From Ottelia alismoides (lineage: Eukaryota; Streptophyta; Magnoliopsida; Alismatales; Hydrocharitaceae), in the NCBI GenBank assembly GCA_037367405.1, contig JAZKJV010011616.1:681301-745300 (forward strand): a DNA stretch of 64,000 bases. Direction: 5' to 3'. The notes under the pieces are model-generated. The model made no database searches. It saw nothing but the letters and a program-made list of their open reading frames with translations, and was not told the origin of the DNA. Positions 35,875 through 44,659 of the stretch are shown here, piece after piece. Position 1 is the stretch's first letter. Each line of letters begins with the position of its first letter. The position numbers were made by a program, and so were the translations under genes.

Positions 35875-37078
35875 CTGACCCCAGCCTGTTCATTGTCAGA
35901 GTTGCATTTTTTGGCGTTTTCTCCGATTTTTGGAGATCACGTCTTTCATCCTTTGATGTCGAAGTCTTCACGACTTTTGTAGTCCTACCATAGGGCATAC
36001 TCGCCCAAGTGTTTTTTCGACCTTCGGGTCGTTGCATCTCCCGATATGCCTCGATCAAGGAGCCCACTCGGACATTGTTTCAGAAACATCCCCAAACCTT
36101 CCATTGGACCTTAAACCCTTCTTTGACCTAGCCGCCCCCTTCCTTCTTGCGTTCTGGACTGGAGGCCGTGACAGGGCATCCTCCAACCATCTAGGAAGGT
36201 CGCGCGTGGCCGGGAGGCACTTCCACCATCTCCGGCGGCGAGCCGCCGTGAGGTCCCATATCTCGCGGTGCACAACCGCTTGAGGTCATCATTTTCGTTC
36301 CTTTTTCTTGCATTTTCTTAGCTAGATTAACATTAGGATTAATCCATCCCTTTTCCCTTCAATTCACACGCAGCCCATTGTCATGCCGTTACCTCACCGG
36401 AGCTTGCTCCGGCGAGCTCCTACCCATGCCATAGACCACCCAAATCATCTGAGCTCGCCCTTGGACCACTTTATGCCTTGTGGTCTTTGCTTGCAGGTGC
36501 CAGGTGCGAGAGGACCCTCCCGGGGGGGGTCGAGTTTTGCTGCAGATTGAACAACCTAGAGCTCCCTCCTCCTGCGATCGCTGTGGCGTGCGTCGGCGGT
36601 TAACCCGCAATTTTGAAGACGTCTTTTGTTAGAGGAAGCTTCCAGGAAACCTTCGCGACCGTCGTAGGGGCTCCTCGCTGTTGGAGGAGCTCGAATCATC
36701 GATTCAAATCTCGCCGGAGGCCAGTTCTCCCCACGTTCATCCAAGCACCTCCCGGGCCGTCGATCTTGGCCGCGTTCTTCATGGAGCACAGGTGGCGTCG
36801 AATTGAGTGCACCAGCGTCGTCCGATCGTCATGCGCGTTTTAATCTGGGCCGTTTGCACGCGAAAGGGTATCAGCCTTTAGATTCGCGACACGTGTTTAA
36901 GTGACAAACCATCTGCCATTGGATCGCACTATTGACTGGGTATTTTGCTACTCAACCCAGGCTACTTTTTGTATTTAAAACTACTGCTTAAACTTTCCTT
37001 TGCCGTTGTTTTTTTTGTAATAATTGCATAGACTTCCACGCACTTCTCAGATTTGCATCTAGGCCCGAGTCCTCGTCA

Positions 37079-37103
37079 CCTCACGTGACTTGGGCACGTG
37101 AGG
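37079..37103. promoter_or_regulatory. Paired G-boxes, inverted repeat CCTCACGTG/CACGTGAGG
   Basis: CACGTG at 37082 and 37095 inside a 9-bp-arm inverted repeat. A second pair follows: CACGTG at 37246 and CACATG at 37259. That second pair is intact in the 3' LTR (47225 and 47238), where GTCACGTGC and GCACGTGAC form perfect arms. Spacing is 13 bp in both pairs, as in element A. Confidence 0.6.
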
Positions 37104-37450
37104 AGCGGGACTTTGCGTTCAGGCCCCTTCATTTTGTATTATTTCTACGACGTCCAGATATTAGTTTGTAATGTTGTAACATTTGTGGTTATTTTGCAAA
37201 TCCGCCTTTAACTTTGAGATAATTATACTTGTGCCCCTGCCATGTCACGTGCCTCTTGCACATGACGTTGGCAGTTTTGCACATATATCCTAGCGCTTAT
37301 TGTCTGTTCGGATTTAGCCCCCAAAGTTTTTATTTTAGTATAATATTTTGTGAGAAATTTACAGGCAAGCCCTCAGTCTTTCTCGTAATTACATAAATGC
37401 CCCTACATGCATGTAGTTTCTTTTTACTTCTTGTATTTTTTGCATGCATC

Positions 37451-37457
37451 TATAAAA
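37451..37457 (+). promoter_or_regulatory. Candidate TATA box of the C LTR
   Basis: TATAAAA followed by CCCC, downstream of the G-box pairs; the 3' LTR has TATATAA at 47429-47435. If used, transcription would start near 37480 and U3 would be about 2.8 kb. Placement is inference. Confidence 0.4.
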
Positions 37458-38492
37458 CCCCAAAAAATCCCCAAAAATCACATTAAGTTCCTGCTGCAGT
37501 GTAGTATCTCGCCATATTTTTATTTTTCATTTTTCTTGCATTTTAATATTTATTAAAAATCAAAAACTTGCTTTTTGCCCACTGTCTAACTTAGAAAATA
37601 CCAAAAAATAGTAAAATACCTAGAAAAATTCCAAAAACATTACCTGCTGTGTATTTTAACCTATTTTAGTGTCAGTCCAAAAACCCCTAAAAATCTCAAA
37701 AGAAAAACCTTAAATATTTGAAAATACCTAAAAAGTTCAAAAAAAAATCTAGAAAATTATAGAAACTCTAAAAAATGCAAACTCAACTCCTGTAGGTTCT
37801 GTATTTTATTCTCTTTACTTTAAAAATAGTTTGCAAAATTTTGGTGGCTGTTTGATAATTTTAATTCCCTTTTTACCCCCAGCCATTAGCTAATTCATTG
37901 TTTTGCCTTATTTCAATGTCTAGAAATACCAAAAACATTTTGAAAAATATCCAAAAATCACAAAACAGTAGGAAATTATTAAAATACCAAAAAGATTTTA
38001 TTTCTGAATTTTTGACTATTTTTGCATATTTTCATAAATCTTGTAGCACCTCTTTTATCACCTTGGTTATATAGTCCCTTGTTGAAAAAGAAAAAAAATA
38101 TAAAATATAAAATTACAAAAATCAAAAAAATAAAAATCAAAATACAAAATTAAAAATTAAAAAAATAAAAAAAAATAAAAATTGAAACCCACAAAAATCC
38201 TTGCTTTGCATAGTGTAGACATCATTTCACTTTCAGTCACACACACATTAGTTTGATCTACCATGTTTTCTCCCTGTGTTCGAACTCTCTACGTACTTGC
38301 TTGCTATACATTTTTTATGTAGAGTTAAAAATAAATTTTAACTTCACATTGCTTGTCATTGCTTGATATCTATAGTGTGGGTTAATTGTTGATTTTAGTC
38401 CAGGATTCATTGCAGGTCACCGCAGCGACCTCGGTTGTCTCCGCCTTGTGTGAGACATCATTTTAGACTCCGTGAAATTTGGCTAAATCAAA

Positions 38493-38510
38493 TGGCGCCG
38501 TTGCCGGGGA
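38493..38510 (+). other. Primer-binding site of element C (tRNA-Asp)
   Basis: TGGCGCCGTTGCCGGGGA, a perfect 18-base complement of the 3' end of plant tRNA-Asp(GTC), two bases after the LTR. It primes minus-strand cDNA synthesis. Confidence 0.95.
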
Positions 38511-39849
38511 GCAACAGCGCGTAGATCTTATTTTTGTTGTGTTGTGATAGCTTGTCTACTTTTTGCAGTTTCATTTATTTGTTTTTTATTTTGATATATA
38601 TTGTTGAGCTATCTAACCCCCTCTCTTGTTAATTTTGTGCGAGGTACCGCGGACCGAGGGAGGTGCTTCACCCGAGGCGCCGACACACCCACGTGAAGCC
38701 GGCTTAGCCAACCTAGCACCGAGGAGACGAGAAGAGAATTTTGAAGACCGCGCTCCACTTTAGTTGCGTTTTCTTTCAGTGCATTTATTTTTATTCAAGT
38801 GAGAGAGAGACCTATTATTGTAATAATACAGGTACCCCCGGACATTTGACTTTCGAGCCTAATTTCCAAGTGATTGTTCACTTGGGGGCTCGCCACGGTT
38901 TTTGTCGGCTTTCTTCGCATTCTTTTTATTTTGTTTTTCGATTTTATTTATTTTGTGTGATTGAGCCCCTAGTTTTAGGATTGCTTGCGATCGACTAAGG
39001 CCAAACACTTAATATTTTGCATGCACCTATAGTCTCGTTTGGACTTAGTCAAATTTTAAATAGTTGATCATCACCTTCAATCCATCGCGCCGCGAGCTCT
39101 CCCTGCTAAGCGCTTCTCCTGAACTCGATTTATCGAGAGGAGGTGGGGTGAGCCTAGACCAGACTCTAGGGTTGAGGATTTGTGGTCAGCTTGTGGTTCT
39201 TCCCGATAATAGCAATTTCTGAAACTTAGGGCGATTTCATCGGCTTTTGCATTTGCATATAGATAGGTTTCAATTCTGCTGAGCATCTTTGCATGTAGAG
39301 TGCCGGAGGCAAGGTGAGCATTTCTCTTTAGCATTCATCATTGATTTACAGCTTGCATTCCTTTTCCGACTCTCCCTCTGATTTTTGCCAACCTAGGTGC
39401 TCAGTAAAACTGAATCCTCGTTAGGCGCGTGCATTTCTCACTAAAAATCCAAAAAAAGTGAAAATCAATAAAATCGGGACTGCTAACATTACTTGACCCT
39501 AAAACCGATCAAAAAGAACAATCTGGTATTGGGGCGAGTAATCCCCTCATTGTCTTAGTTTTACATTGCTCGCACACACACTAAGGTTAGAGCCCAAATC
39601 CTATTTTCAGCCCCCTAAGTGTTTGCGTAAATCTTTGATTTCTCACCTAACTCTAAAACAGACAAGATAAAAAGACCGACTTTGTGGTCTCTACTGAGTT
39701 GAGTAGGTGAATTGAGGGTTTGTCTTATTTTGATTTTTGTCTGTGATTGTTGTGTGTGTCCTAGATCATCTCTGCGCACGTGCGCCTTCTTCTTCACTCT
39801 CTTGACTTAACCGACGTGCTCCTCCGAATCATTTCCTTTTGTTTTCGAG
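38511..39849 (+). other. 5' leader of element C
   Basis: 1.34 kb, no significant ORF. Conserved in part with the leaders of B and G. Contains an inverted stretch CTTCTCCTGAACTCGATT/ATCGAGAGGAGG near 39110-39145 within a segment absent from B. Confidence 0.75.
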
Positions 39850-42006
39850 ATGGACTCCTGGAGTGCATTCTATCCGGACTTTGCGGATCCCTCACTCGCT
39901 CCAGCCGGTCCACCTCCCTTTTATCAGGAGGGTCCTCCTCCTACTTTTTCTGATTTTTGTACATACCCGCCTCAGCCACAGTATCACGACTCGGACTTCT
40001 ACCAACCTCCACCCCCACCTGTGTATTATCCACCTCCACCTTCACATCCATTCGAGTCTGACCTGATGGAGTCACCTCCCTCGATCTCTATGAGTGATAT
40101 CTTGAATCGGATGACAAAGCGCATTGATTTGATGAGTGACGATATTGCTTTCTTGAGGAAGAATCAGATTAATGCTCCTTTCGTCGGGGATACAGCTTCA
40201 CTGGTAGGTGATCATGGGAGCTTGCAATCGCCAAAAATACAAAAAAATGAGAAAAATGTAAAAACACAAAAAGAGTTCGGGAGACAGTTGGTCGATTCAT
40301 ACCGTGAGGAGAGAGTCCACTTGCCAGAACCCTTGACCACACATCCATTCACACCCAGTCCCACCTTTGACCCTGAGGATGCCACTGTACAGACTGCTCT
40401 TGGCGTGCCTCGTGTATATGCTGATTCCGACTTTCTCCCTTGTATGGAGGAAGTCCAAAAATTTAAAAAAATGTTGACTGAACCCGAAGTGGTGGCTACT
40501 ATTCATGAGATTATCCGTTCCCCAATTCAGCAGGCCATGACCCAATTATCTGCTCCTCTTCCCAAGAAGAGAAAGCAAAGGTGCAGATCTGAGCGTCACA
40601 TTTTGACCGTGGCCACTGCCCACGCCATCACACACCGTCCCATTCCCAGAAAGAAGAACACAACTATACCTTTCATCACTTGCACCATCTCTGATTATAC
40701 TTGTGACCGCACTCTCCTGGATGGTGGTGCTTCGATTAGTATATTACCCTTCTCGCTGGTACAGTCTTTTCACTTAGGGCCTCTAAAGAAGACCAGGATG
40801 ATCATTCAGTTTGTTGATGGATCAATCAAGAGGCCAAAGGGTATCCTTGAAAACGCCGTCATTTCTATTCAGGGCACGAGCCACCATGTTGATTTTGTCG
40901 TGTTGCCCATGGAGACCTCCACAGGGGAGCCATCTCCAATCATCCTGGGACGACCATTCCTCGCCTCTGCGAGGGTCGTTATTGATTACGGATCAGGAGA
41001 GATTCGCTTCTGTCCTGTTGACGAGAACGAAGTGGCGATCACCGCACCCACAGTTGATCAGAGACCTGCACCTGATGCTCCTTCACCGATCATAGCTGAC
41101 TCCGAGGCATGTGACCGATCTGATGATACTAGAGATGCTTCCTTAGCGAACGTTGATGAGACCCGACGCATCCCCCGAAAGGGGAGGAAATCAGAAAGCA
41201 TGGACCTCGCAGTTCCTCCTCCTGGTGTGTGGCGATGTGTTGATGAATTCCAAAGCATTTATGTGATTGATACATTTGAGCGGAGGGCAGATACCAAGAC
41301 TAGACATGACGGACCTGGTTTGAACACTTCCACTGATAAGTACGTTCTTGGTCACTCACAAGTAAAGATGATTGAGGACGTTTATGATGTTGCCCATTAT
41401 TTTGAGAGACCTCATAAGGAAACAAATGACCTAGGTAAGACTAGACAGGACGGACTTGGTTTGACTACTTCCACTGATAAGTCCGTTACTAGTCCTTCAC
41501 AAGTAAAGATGATTGAGGTCGGTTATGATGCTGCCATTTATTTTGATAGATTTAGGCCTCTTGAAGACAATGATTCAGGTGAGACTCTTGAGGACGATCT
41601 AAGTTCGTATACTTCCACTGATGATTTCGTTCCTTTTGATTTTGACCTGGACGAGCCCTCGCAGGACGACTCCGATTACACTTCTTCCGAGGATGATGAG
41701 TTTGTCCCATTCCACTTTGATATCTGCGAGACTTCCAAGGCCGGACCTAGCCGTACTTCTTCCACTCACCAGTCTGTGCCTCCACATCATAGGAACACCA
41801 AGGGAGAACCTAGCCATATTGCTTCCATTGATCAGTTCATCCCTTTCCGTTTTGATTCCACCGAGGGCCTTCATCATGTCGACCCTGATCGGCTTCCATC
41901 CACTGTGGACCCCGATGTCGGCATACACCATATCAGATCTATCCCTCAACGGTCCCGCAAGAAGTTTTGCTTTCCACCTTCTTATGAGCATCCATTTATG
42001 TTGTAG
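39850..42006 (+). CDS. Gag-N/retropepsin/acidic-repeat protein of element C, intact
   Basis: 718 residues without interruption. The ATG at 39850 is chosen because MDSWSAFYPDFADPSL matches the Gag start of element A (MTDWGDIYSRFANLSL). Residues 17-66 are Pro/Tyr-rich. Residues 80-105 form a probable coiled coil (ILNRMTKRIDLMSDDIAFL). Residues 126-142 are basic. KKRKQR at 239-244 is a possible nuclear-localisation signal. The retropepsin-like domain spans about 247-387: HILTVATAHAI, active site LLDGGASISIL with Asp291, and IILGRPF at 364-370. The family normally has D-S/T-G or DLGAS, so DGGAS is a variant. Residues 481-678 are acidic tandem repeats. The C-terminus is RSRKKFCFPPSYEHPFML. There is no retrotrans_gag capsid core, zinc knuckle, RT or integrase. 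The same architecture is decayed in F, and its N-terminal and protease parts are decayed in G. The enzyme may still be active; the role of the tail is unknown. Confidence 0.9.
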   Translation: MDSWSAFYPDFADPSLAPAGPPPFYQEGPPPTFSDFCTYPPQPQYHDSDFYQPPPPPVYYPPPPSHPFESDLMESPPSISMSDILNRMTKRIDLMSDDIAFLRKNQINAPFVGDTASLVGDHGSLQSPKIQKNEKNVKTQKEFGRQLVDSYREERVHLPEPLTTHPFTPSPTFDPEDATVQTALGVPRVYADSDFLPCMEEVQKFKKMLTEPEVVATIHEIIRSPIQQAMTQLSAPLPKKRKQRCRSERHILTVATAHAITHRPIPRKKNTTIPFITCTISDYTCDRTLLDGGASISILPFSLVQSFHLGPLKKTRMIIQFVDGSIKRPKGILENAVISIQGTSHHVDFVVLPMETSTGEPSPIILGRPFLASARVVIDYGSGEIRFCPVDENEVAITAPTVDQRPAPDAPSPIIADSEACDRSDDTRDASLANVDETRRIPRKGRKSESMDLAVPPPGVWRCVDEFQSIYVIDTFERRADTKTRHDGPGLNTSTDKYVLGHSQVKMIEDVYDVAHYFERPHKETNDLGKTRQDGLGLTTSTDKSVTSPSQVKMIEVGYDAAIYFDRFRPLEDNDSGETLEDDLSSYTSTDDFVPFDFDLDEPSQDDSDYTSSEDDEFVPFHFDICETSKAGPSRTSSTHQSVPPHHRNTKGEPSHIASIDQFIPFRFDSTEGLHHVDPDRLPSTVDPDVGIHHIRSIPQRSRKKFCFPPSYEHPFML
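41290..41890 (+). repeat. Tandem repeats coding the acidic tail
   Basis: Three units of 47-48 codons start near 41296, 41437 and 41581 (spacing 141 and 144 bp). The shared pattern is K/ETR-DG-L, TSTDK-V, SQVKMIE and YD-A-YF. Shorter units follow with TSTDDFVPFDFD, DDEFVPFHFD and IDQFIPFRFD. F has clearly fewer units, so copy number varies. Confidence 0.85.
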
Positions 42007-42068
42007 ATTCTCCCTCGTGACTCTCTATCTATCTTCCGTATTGCTCGTCCATCCATTCTCATGTTTTC
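42007..42068 (+). other. Spacer between the gene and the hairpin array of C
   Basis: Short noncoding link; the first hairpin starts about 60 bp after the stop codon. Confidence 0.7.
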
Positions 42069-42700
42069 CTTGCTTAGGACGCACTATGTCCTACGTTTAG
42101 GAGGGGTGGACGAGCCGAGTGTTCATTCTTCGTTCCGTGTCATCACTCCTATTGTTGCCTATACATAGGGCTTCTTTTACCCTAAGTATAGGGGGAGTGA
42201 CGTGTACATTCTCACGATCTCTTATTCCATCTTCAGATTTCATTCCTTTTCTTTTCTTCTTTTCTTCTTTTCCTTTTGTATTTTCTTTATCTACCAAAAA
42301 GGTGCCGCCCCTTGTTGTCAGTTTTCTGTACTTAGGACGTACTTCGTCCTAAGTATAGGGGGGTTTGCACCCCGAGTCCTTTCAGTTTCATTTTGATCCT
42401 CTCCATTATCTCCTCTTCTTGTCTATACTTAGGGATATCTTACCCTATGTATAGGGGGAGACAACCCGAGTACGATCTATTCATTCCCACCCTTGACCCT
42501 CCCTGCGTTGTGTATAGTCTGCTATACTTAGGATTACTTGATCGTAAGTATAGGGGGGACGGTCAACTTCTCATTGGTTCGTTTATTTATTCTTTAGACT
42601 TGCCTATACTTAGTACGAGTTATGTCTTCTCTTTTCTCTCCGATCTATGACGACATAGCTCAAGCTAAGTATAGGGGGGTCGTATATACTGCGTATATAC
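42069..42700 (+). repeat. PPT-like hairpin array of element C
   Basis: Six inverted repeats: 42069-42106, 42158-42195, 42326-42363, 42423-42458, 42522-42558 and 42603-42679. 3' arms are variants of CCTAAGTATAGGGGGG; 5' arms are variants of CTATACTTAGG. In 42326-42363, CTTAGGACG pairs perfectly with CGTCCTAAG. The last is two-tiered: CTATACTTAG with CTAAGTATAG outside, GAGTTATGTC with GACATAGCTC inside. It is followed by GTATATAC-TGC-GTATATAC (42682-42700). Spacers are unrelated to each other. Short plus-strand open frames here are shadows. Confidence 0.92.
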
Positions 42701-43480
42701 TTTAGCCATAACTCGTACTTTCGTATTTTCTTAATAATATGGCTAATTATTCTTTAAAATTCATTAAAATCCTTAATAAAAAGATGTGGTTATTCCTCAA
42801 ATTCTTTTTGTATTTACTGATTAATAAATCAGGTGAAAATGTTTTTTGCAAAATGTTTGAAAAATAGTTTGAAAATCTCTGTAAACATTTATTGAAAACT
42901 ATTTTGAAAATGTTTTGTTACATGTTTTCAACCTTTGTAAAAATGTGTGGTTTGTAAAAATTTATTTTCTTTGTGTGAAATAAAAAGTTTGAAAAATGAT
43001 TTGCAAATGCTTTGAAAAATGGTTGAAAAATATTTTGAAAAATCTATCTATACTGTTTGGAAAACCTTTGCAAAATGATTTTCAAATGTGTGTACATGTT
43101 TGTAAAATGTTTGTAAAAACCTATTTAGGACTATAGTTTTCAAAGATTGTTTGAAAAGCATTTGTCAAATAAGTTTGAGGAATATTTACATCACACCAAA
43201 ATCTACTTTATACATATCTATAAAATTGACCACTTACCCTTGTAAATTCTTAAAATCCACTTCTTGTATATATAAGAAGCACTCCCGTGTACATATTTTT
43301 AACCCAGCTTTTAGCCAAAATCTTTTTGTTTTCAAAATTTCCAAAAACATTTGTAAAAGTAAAATCCAAAAACATTTGAAAAATCTCTTTGAAAAAAAGG
43401 CATATATCATCATCATCATCATCTTTTTAAAAATCCATAAAAAGTTCAAAATATTTGAAAATTGTATCACAAAAATATTT
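42701..43480 (+). repeat. TTTGAAAA-rich quasi-repeat tract of C
   Basis: Many imperfect copies of TTTG(A/C/T)AAAA, densest at about 42838-43160. The equivalent position in F (about 60720-61330, minus strand) has the same composition and motif. No coding content. An ATC trinucleotide run lies at 43405-43422. Confidence 0.7.
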
Positions 43481-44602
43481 TCTGCATAGCATTGCATAGC
43501 ATGAGCATTTTTCGGATTGTGTTTGATAGTTGAACAAGTCTAAGTAAAATCCGGAGATTGGAGTTTGATTGGACTTTAAAATCGACCTAATAACAGGAAC
43601 CTTATAGGAACTGGGTTTGTGGTACTTCAAGTCTAGTTGACTTAATTCTTTGAGGATCACGGGACTTGGTTCAATGGATTCTTGACTGCCTAAGTAGAGT
43701 ATTTCAGAGCACACACACGACTCTTGTTGATAATGACCTAACTTGGACACCTGCACCTTTCACATGGCTCAACTCAGTTGGAGTGGTGAGGGGATTGGAT
43801 TTGCAGGTATGAGACACACACAAGTGGAAACATTTGTCCTCCTCTAGGGAGGGATGTGCACCCCAACCCGTCCAGTGATTAGGAAGTCTAAAGACAGGAG
43901 GCTATGGGTTGCGATAAAGCTTCAAAAGAGGGATAGTCTACTGGCTCAAGAGGAAAAACTCCTTATGTAAATGTTGCTGTATATAGTATTCAAAAAAAAT
44001 GTCCAGGCACATACAAAAATAAAAAGCCTGCAAAGTATGTACAAAAGTGTAAAGTCAATAAGCAAGCTTGAGTTCCAAAGTCAAATATGTGAGCTTGCAA
44101 CTGGATGACTTGACTACACTGGTCCTACATCCCAGGACAAGTAGCTACACCGGCTACCGTCCATTCTTCTCTTCACCCCTCCTCTTGAGCTGGTTGCCAC
44201 TTGAACTTAGAAGGGAATACCCCGCTCCTCGAGGATGGAGTTATTGGATTGGGGAATCATTGGGTTGTTGTACTGGAGAAGTCAGTCTCTTTATCATTCT
44301 AGTTGAAGAGAGCCACCATCACTTACACTGTACGAGTCAGACTCATAGTCGTAAGAGTTTGCGTATGAATTGAAATATTTCTGACCTGGCTATTGAGGAG
44401 ACTTGAGTAGAGTTTTGGGATTCTCAGGGACTGTTGGATTTCAAATTCGGTTCTCATTAAGGTTCCGCCCGCACTAAAACTCCAAAGGTCCGACTTAAGC
44501 TCCAAACTTTGATTTTGTGAAGACAAGTTTGATAATCAAATAAAATCGAAATTTCTTCTTTTTCTTTTCTTTCTTTTTCTTTTTGCACTTATTGCATAAG
44601 TG
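43481..44602 (+). other. Conserved 3' noncoding block of C
   Basis: Counterpart of 6005-7015 in A. It shares GGATTC-like and GGTTGCGATAAAGCTTCAAAA stretches with A, D, E and F, read in their sense. The longest open frame (101 codons at 44068) has no recognised homology and no matching frame in the other copies. Confidence 0.7.
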
Positions 44603-44659
44603 TTTGCTAGGGACTAGCAAAGGTAAAGTATAGGGGGATGATGAATCCACATTTCATAA
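44603..44659 (+). promoter_or_regulatory. Polypurine tract of element C with flanking hairpins
   Basis: Hairpin TTTGCTAG-GGA-CTAGCAAA (44603-44621), PPT AAAGTATAGGGGGA (44625-44638), then the LTR start (44639). In the 5' LTR copy (34666-34686) the LTR start forms TGATGAA-7 nt-TTCATCA; here one base has changed (TTCATAA). Confidence 0.9.

Larger units (their letters stand above)
34666..38490 (+). repeat. 5' LTR of element C
   Basis: 3.825 kb, starts TGATGAATCCAC and ends GGCTAAATCA. AT-rich head to about 35800, GC-rich island 35815-36900, then mixed sequence with the G-box pairs and a TATA candidate, then AT-rich U5. The open frames at 36032-36283 and 36613-36843 repeat in the 3' LTR but show no known domain. 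Confidence 0.96.

Noticed and set aside
36032..36843. Open frames in the GC island of the C LTR, repeated at 46009-46822
   Set aside because: The frames recur only because the LTR is repeated. Both strands are open, codons are unremarkable and no domain is recognised. Treated as noncoding LTR sequence.
38493..38510. Possible embedded tRNA gene
   Set aside because: Only the 18 bases complementary to the tRNA 3' end are present, in the PBS position; there is no cloverleaf.
42069..42700. CRISPR-like or tandem MITE array
   Set aside because: Units are inverted repeats with unequal spacing and are found at the same place in three elements of a plant genome. There are no spacers of fixed size and no target duplications.
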